This document shows, piece by piece, positions 7,342-10,302 of a DNA stretch of 10,302 nt. This stretch comes from Myxococcota bacterium. Its GTDB lineage: Bacteria > Myxococcota_A > UBA9160 > PR03. The notes beneath the pieces were generated by a model. That model worked only from the letters and a program-made list of their open reading frames with translations, was not told the origin of the DNA and ran no database searches. A program made the translations under genes and the position numbers. The stretch's first letter is position 1. Every line of letters begins with the position of its first letter. The DNA is taken from the NCBI GenBank assembly GCA_030066475.1, contig JASJBO010000292.1, positions 1 to 10,302 on the forward strand, written 5' to 3'.

Positions 7342-7901
7342 GGTCGATCGCGCTGGTGTGTCTCGCGATGGCATCGGTGTCGGGCGCGGCCTGCGCCGGG
7401 GAGTCTCTGGCCATGGATCTGTTCCTTCCGTCCGCCGACGCGGGGTGGCGCTTCGCCGTGGTGAACGACGACGTCATGGGTGGCGTGTCGACCAGTCGGG
7501 TCGCGGTGGAGGGCCAGGCCCTGGTGTTCTCCGGCACCCTGAGCCTGGAGCGGGGCGGGGGCTTCGCCTCCATGCGCGCGCCCACCGGCTCGCTCGACCT
7601 CGGCGCCTACGACGGCGTCGAGCTGGAGGTGAGGGGCGACGGCCGGCGCTACCAGCTCACGCTGCGCGACGAGGATCGCTCCGACGCGGTGCTGTACCGC
7701 GCGTCCTTCGAGACGCGCGTCGGCCCGGTGCAGATCGTGCGTCTCCGGTTCTCCGAGTTCGAGGCCCGCTTTCGCGGCCGCGCGGTCCCGGACGCTCCCC
7801 CGCTCGATCGGCGGCGCATCCGGCAGCTGGGCGTCCTGATCGCCGATCGCAAGGCCGGCGATTTCCGTCTCGAGGTGCGGGCCGTTCGAGCCTTCCGGTA
7901 G
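7338..7901 (+). CDS. Exported CIA30-domain protein
   Basis: A 187-residue protein. Residues 1-20 form a signal peptide, with ACA before Gly21 as a probable signal peptidase I site; C19 lies in GAAC, a poor lipobox, so a lipoprotein is less likely. The mature part matches the CIA30 family (complex I intermediate-associated protein 30, NDUFAF1-like, a galactose-binding-like beta-sandwich). Signatures are WRFAVVNDDVMGGVSTS (37-53), FSGTLSLERGGGFASMR (64-80), YDGVELEVRGDGRRY (91-105) and the closing IRQLGVLIADRKAGDFRLEV (161-180). Bacterial members have no settled function and need not assist complex I. The GTG start is set by GAGGAG (7327-7332), five bases upstream, and by the signal peptide. 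It overlaps the stop of the SRPBCC remnant, so translation was probably coupled. In-frame extension to GTG 7197 or 7152 would bury the signal peptide behind arginine-rich residues and is unlikely. Confidence 0.87.
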   Translation: MRSIALVCLAMASVSGAACAGESLAMDLFLPSADAGWRFAVVNDDVMGGVSTSRVAVEGQALVFSGTLSLERGGGFASMRAPTGSLDLGAYDGVELEVRGDGRRYQLTLRDEDRSDAVLYRASFETRVGPVQIVRLRFSEFEARFRGRAVPDAPPLDRRRIRQLGVLIADRKAGDFRLEVRAVRAFR

Positions 7902-7972
7902 GCCGGACGGCGTCGTGCCGCAGAAGCCGGGCGGCCGATCCGTCCGGCGCCCTCGGAGGTCCAGGGAGATCG

Positions 7973-8380
7973 ATGAACTGGCGGATGGCGCTGGCGATCC
8001 TCGTCGTCCTCGGCTGGGCGAGCTTCGAGGTGTACACCGTCTACCGGTCGCGACACCTCTTCGAGCCACTCGCGACGTTCGATCGGTTCGCCTCCATGCA
8101 CCACGCGGCGAGGGCCTGTGGCGAGTTCGATCCCGAGGTCCGGGAGCGCTTCGCGCTGAACCTGGACGCGGTGCGGAGCAAGGCGGCTCGCCACCTCGCT
8201 GGTGCGCACCCGGACCTGTCGGAGGCTGCAATCGATCGGAAGGTGGTCGAGCGGGACCGCGAGCGCGCGCGGGAGATCGACGATCTCGTCGCCGCCCAGG
8301 GATGTGACGGCCGCGACCTCTGGCACTGGCTGAAGCTCTACGAGCAGCGAGCGCGCCTCCGGATCCGCGACACAGGCTGA
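7973..8380 (+). CDS. Small membrane-anchored protein of unknown function
   Basis: This 135-residue protein is not recognised. Residues 5-22 (MALAILVVLGWASFEVYT) form one transmembrane segment or uncleaved signal anchor, followed by basic residues R25 and R27. The rest is charged and probably helical, with a long acidic/basic stretch at 78-105 (IDRKVVERDRERAREIDD) that could be a short coiled coil. Two cysteines, C49 (ARACGEF) and C111 (AAQGCDGRD), could form a disulfide if the domain is periplasmic. The ATG has AGGGAG (7963-7968) four bases upstream. It follows the CIA30 gene by 71 bases on the same strand and may be co-transcribed. Codon use is like its neighbours, which supports real coding. 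Confidence 0.75.
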   Translation: MNWRMALAILVVLGWASFEVYTVYRSRHLFEPLATFDRFASMHHAARACGEFDPEVRERFALNLDAVRSKAARHLAGAHPDLSEAAIDRKVVERDRERAREIDDLVAAQGCDGRDLWHWLKLYEQRARLRIRDTG

Positions 8381-8427
8381 GGCGCGGCGAACCGCGGGGC
8401 CCTCGTGGTCGGCCGGGTGCCTTCGAA

Positions 8428-8703
8428 TCAGTCGGGCCCGTCCCGCTCGTCCTGCCCGCGGTCGGGCGCGGGCACCGCGACGTCGGCGTGCAGGCTCATC
8501 CCGCCCTCGCGTACGCAGCGGGGCGGAGGTTCCTCGGCGACGTCTTCGTCGGCCGGCTCGACCCGGTCGCCGAGCCGTCGCCAGCGCTGGCCCGCCTCCG
8601 GGCCCGTCGCGATGCGCGACCGGACTGAGGCCGCCAGGAAGCCGTTCGCCAGCACGCCGCAGTCGAGATCGGCGCGGATCTCGCGCTCGACGAACCTCGC
8701 CAA
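8428..8703 (-). pseudogene. IS91-family transposase remnant with internal deletion
   Basis: The minus-strand frame joins two blocks I recognise from IS91-type (HUH, Y2 rolling-circle) transposases. The first, FVEREIRADLDCGVLANGFL (8697-8635), belongs before the N-terminal zinc-binding domain. The second, from AASVRSRIATG through WRRLGDRVEP to SLHADVAVPAPDR (about 8634-8458), belongs near the C-terminal end. Missing between them are the zinc cysteines, the HUH metal site and the catalytic tyrosines, several hundred residues in full-length relatives. The frame is kept across the joint near 8634/8635. The usual residues before FVERE are absent, and the tail after PAPDR does not match and stops at 8430. 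The product cannot transpose. It follows a truncated permease in the same orientation, suggesting an old insertion into that gene. The family is assigned from remembered motifs. Confidence 0.72.
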
Positions 8704-8704
8704 C

Positions 8705-8863
8705 GGCCCGACGCAGCAGCGCGTAGCTCAGGACGAGCGACACCAGCGCCCGCGCCGGCACGATCTCCTGGCTGGGCCGGCGCGCCCCGGCCCACTTCAC
8801 GAAGACCGTCATTGTGCTGAAGGCGAGCGGAGATAGCACCATGAGACGCACGCCGGGACCCAT
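8705..8863 (-). pseudogene. N-terminal remnant of a DMT/EamA-family permease
   Basis: From ATG 8863-8861 the minus strand encodes about 53 residues resembling the start of EamA-domain transporters of the drug/metabolite superfamily. LMVLSPLAFSTMTVFVKWAG would be the first membrane helix, and PSQEIVPARALVSLVLSYAL the second, with the characteristic 'SQE-V-ARAL' link. Full members have about 290 residues and ten helices. Here the match ends at about 8705, where transposase-like sequence begins (ARFVERE) in another frame. The gene is thus truncated and its 3' part is not seen in this window. A second possible start is ATG 8842-8840. The original substrate cannot be deduced. Confidence 0.68.
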
Positions 8864-8879
8864 CCCGGTCCCATCTAGC

Positions 8880-8901
8880 CGGCCGCCCCGGCGGGCGGCC
8901 G
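8880..8901. repeat. Perfect GC-rich inverted repeat
   Basis: Arms CGGCCGCCC (8880-8888) and GGGCGGCCG (8893-8901) pair perfectly over nine bases around a CGGC loop. It lies in the 97-base region between the divergent permease remnant and the 168-residue secreted protein. No T-run follows on either strand, so a standard rho-independent terminator is not supported. It may be an RNA leader hairpin or a protein-binding palindrome. Confidence 0.45.
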
Positions 8902-8930
8902 CGTTCAAGCCGAGGGCTGTTCGCGTCGAT

Positions 8931-8946
8931 GGAAACCCCGGTTTCC
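8931..8946. repeat. Inverted repeat just upstream of the G8 tract and start codon
   Basis: GGAAACC (8931-8937) and GGTTTCC (8940-8946) pair perfectly with CC between them. The repeat ends 14 bases before the ATG of the 168-residue secreted protein. In mRNA the very short loop would probably open to a slightly shorter stem. As DNA it could be an operator. Its position next to the ribosome-binding region suggests a role in expression of the downstream pair, but this is inference. Confidence 0.4.
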
Positions 8947-8948
8947 TT

Positions 8949-8956
8949 GGGGGGGG
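8949..8956 (+). promoter_or_regulatory. Run of eight G in the ribosome-binding position
   Basis: Eight consecutive G end four bases before ATG 8961, exactly where a Shine-Dalgarno sequence should be, and no better purine-rich site is nearby. Such a tract can act as a weak ribosome site and is prone to slippage in replication. Adding one G would also put ATG 8929 in frame with the gene, giving a leader METPVSLGGGS before the present start. Confidence 0.4.
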
Positions 8957-8960
8957 TTCC

Positions 8961-9467
8961 ATGGACCGCGCATCCGCATTCCTGTGTCGCGCCGCGCTGG
9001 CGCTCTCGATCCTGCTCGCACCGGCCGCCTGGGCGGCCGACGACCTCGCCGTCGAGCTCGAGGCCTTCCGCGTGGTCACCGCGGCCGACAGCGGCGAGCG
9101 GCTCGAGCCCACCGAGGCGGCGCGGCCCGGTGAGGTGATCGAGTACCGGGTCACCTATACGAACCGCGGCGAGGAGACGCTGGGCGGGATCCGCGGCGTG
9201 CTGCCGATTCCCGAGTCCACCGTCTACCAGCCCACGACGGCGCAGCCCGCGATGGTCGAGGCCAGCGTCGACGGCCGGCGCTATGGCCAGGTGCCGCTGC
9301 GCGAGCCGGTGACGGGGCCCGACGGCGAGACGCGGTTCGAGCCGGTGGCCGTCTCGCGATATCGCTACCTGCGCTGGTCGCTGGGCGACCTCGAGCCCGG
9401 CGCGAGCACCACCGCGCGGGCGCGCGTCGCAATTCCGCTGCGCACCGTCGACGCGGCCGCCGAGTAG
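8961..9467 (+). CDS. Secreted DUF11-like protein
   Basis: A 168-residue exported protein. Residues 1-25 form a signal peptide: R10, a hydrophobic core (AALALSILLAP) and AWA before A26. The mature chain is a single beta-sandwich-like domain resembling DUF11/COG1361 repeats: ARPGEVIEYRVTYTNRG (54-70), the 'pG-v-Y-v-y-N-G' signature, then GVLPIPESTVY (79-89) and the closing YLRWSLGDLEPGASTTARARV (136-156). There is no sorting signal or second membrane segment, so it should be periplasmic or released. The ATG was chosen for the signal peptide that follows directly; in-frame extension upstream reads through the inverted repeats and has no good start. It lies 86 bases before a larger DUF11-type gene on the same strand, likely in one transcription unit, and the two products may work together at the cell surface. 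The exact role is unknown. Confidence 0.82.
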   Translation: MDRASAFLCRAALALSILLAPAAWAADDLAVELEAFRVVTAADSGERLEPTEAARPGEVIEYRVTYTNRGEETLGGIRGVLPIPESTVYQPTTAQPAMVEASVDGRRYGQVPLREPVTGPDGETRFEPVAVSRYRYLRWSLGDLEPGASTTARARVAIPLRTVDAAAE

Positions 9468-9553
9468 CGCCGCTCCCCCACCACTCCGCAACCGCTTCCC
9501 GACGCGACGACCGCTCCGGTCCCCCCGCGTCTCGAGCCCGGAAAGGGTCGCAG

Positions 9554-10302
9554 ATGAGCCATCGAACTCCGAGTCCCTTCGTGCGCCGCGCGCTGCTCGC
9601 CGGCTTCCTGGCGGCGCTGCTCGCCGCCTCCGCCGGCGCGGCACCCCCCGCCGGCACCACGATCGGCAACCAGGCGTCCGCCACCTACACCGACGCCTCG
9701 GGCACGCCGCAGACCGCCACCTCGAACGTGGTGCAGACCACGGTGCTGCCGGTCTACGGGCTCGACGTCGAGCAGAGCCTGAGCCAGAACGCGGTGCCGG
9801 CCAGCACCTCGTCGTTCCCGGTCACGGTGGAGGTGACGGGCAACGCGACCGACTCCTACGTGCTGGGCGTCACCGACAACGGCGGCGGCTTCACCTGCGC
9901 GAGCGTCGGCCTGTTCATCGACGCCGACTCGAACGGCGTGCCCGACAACGCCACCGACCTCGACGGCACCACCTTCGGCCCGGTGGTCGCGGGCACCGTC
10001 ACGAGCTTCGTCGCCACCTGCCAGGTGCCCGGCACGGCCCTCTCCGGCCAGGCCAACACCATCACGGTCACGGCGACGAGCGTGAACGACGGCACCCAGA
10101 CCGACTCCGTGGTCGACACCACCACGGTGACCGGCAACGCCGTGGTGACCGTCACCAAGGCGATGAGCGCGACCTCCGGCGCCGCCGGCAGCGGCCCTCA
10201 TACGGTCACCCTCACCTACACCAACAACGGCAACGACACCGCGCGCACGGTGACGCTCACCGACGTGCTCGACGCCTCGTTCGTCTACGTGAACGGCAGC
10301 GC
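9554..10302 (+). CDS. Secreted DUF11-repeat protein, partial at right edge
   Basis: At least 249 residues are visible and the frame is still open at the window end. ATG 9554 has AAAGGG six bases upstream. Residues 1-30 form a signal peptide (RRALLAGFLAALLAASAGAA). The mature protein begins with AGTTIGNQASATYTDASGTP and SNVVQTTV, the usual opening of secreted DUF11 (TIGR01451 conserved repeat) proteins. Next come a beta-rich region with two cysteines in FTCASVG and VATCQVPG, a possible disulfide, an acidic DADSNGVPDN segment that could bind calcium, and at 209 onward a DUF11 repeat (VTVTKAMS, then HTVTLTYTNNGND and VTLTDVLD). The composition is rich in Thr, Val, Ala, Asp and Asn, as in large surface proteins. 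More repeats and any C-terminal anchor lie outside the window. It follows the smaller DUF11-like gene and probably shares its promoter. Confidence 0.88.
   Translation, partial: MSHRTPSPFVRRALLAGFLAALLAASAGAAPPAGTTIGNQASATYTDASGTPQTATSNVVQTTVLPVYGLDVEQSLSQNAVPASTSSFPVTVEVTGNATDSYVLGVTDNGGGFTCASVGLFIDADSNGVPDNATDLDGTTFGPVVAGTVTSFVATCQVPGTALSGQANTITVTATSVNDGTQTDSVVDTTTVTGNAVVTVTKAMSATSGAAGSGPHTVTLTYTNNGNDTARTVTLTDVLDASFVYVNGS

Noticed and set aside
6234..8231. A 665-codon minus-strand frame opposite the SDR, CIA30 and small membrane protein genes
   Set aside because: It is the antisense of recognisable proteins, with no motif or signal of its own.
8383..8396. Hairpin CGCGG-CGAA-CCGCG directly after the stop of the small membrane protein gene
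   Set aside because: The stem is only five bases with no T-run, which is common by chance in such GC-rich sequence; not called a terminator.
8902..8948. Possible riboswitch in the leader before the DUF11-like gene
   Set aside because: No conserved core of the c-di-GMP or other riboswitch classes I know could be found; only simple inverted repeats are present.
9365..10201. A 278-codon minus-strand frame opposite the DUF11-repeat gene
   Set aside because: The Gly/Val/Arg/His-rich repeats mirror the Thr/Val/Asp-rich coding strand; the plus-strand frame has a signal peptide and a family match.

Overview
The window is GC-rich throughout, and its clearly coding stretches strongly prefer G or C at third codon positions. 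Several products have Sec-type signal peptides or a membrane anchor. Together with an IS91-type transposase remnant and secreted DUF11-type proteins, this suggests a high-GC Gram-negative bacterium (proteobacterial or myxococcal type). That placement is inference; no marker gene is present.

Layout. (1) About half of the window (167-5245, minus strand) is one very large gene. It encodes a 1692-residue fusion of a DnaQ-like DEDD exonuclease, a four-cysteine cluster, a RecQ-type SF2 helicase and a UvrD-type SF1A helicase. Its stop codon overlaps a possible GTG start of a further minus-strand frame that runs off the left edge; a 30-bp imperfect palindrome lies near that edge. (2) Immediately upstream of the helicase start, reading the other way, is the 3' remnant of a plus-strand gene (5232-5426) that has lost its 5' part. 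The helicase therefore appears to sit at a rearrangement or insertion junction. (3) A plus-strand group follows: an atypical SDR/NmrA-like protein (5586-7100), an internally deleted SRPBCC-family gene (7197-7341), a secreted CIA30-domain protein whose GTG start overlaps the stop of that remnant (7338-7901), and a small membrane-anchored protein (7973-8380). (4) On the minus strand at 8428-8863 are gene remains: a DMT/EamA permease cut off after about 53 codons and joined to an IS91-family transposase that has lost its middle. (5) Two secreted plus-strand proteins follow, a 168-residue DUF11-like protein (8961-9467) preceded by a run of eight G, and a larger DUF11-repeat protein (9554 onward, cut by the window end).

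Working together. The exonuclease/RecQ/UvrD protein would combine duplex unwinding by two helicase motors with nuclease trimming, comparable to human WRN (exonuclease plus RecQ) with an added UvrD motor; repair or defence against foreign DNA are both plausible. The SDR, SRPBCC and CIA30 genes look like one former transcription unit damaged by deletion. The two DUF11-type proteins look like a secreted surface or adhesion pair. Three broken genes plus a transposase remnant mark this as a rearranged, accessory part of the genome.
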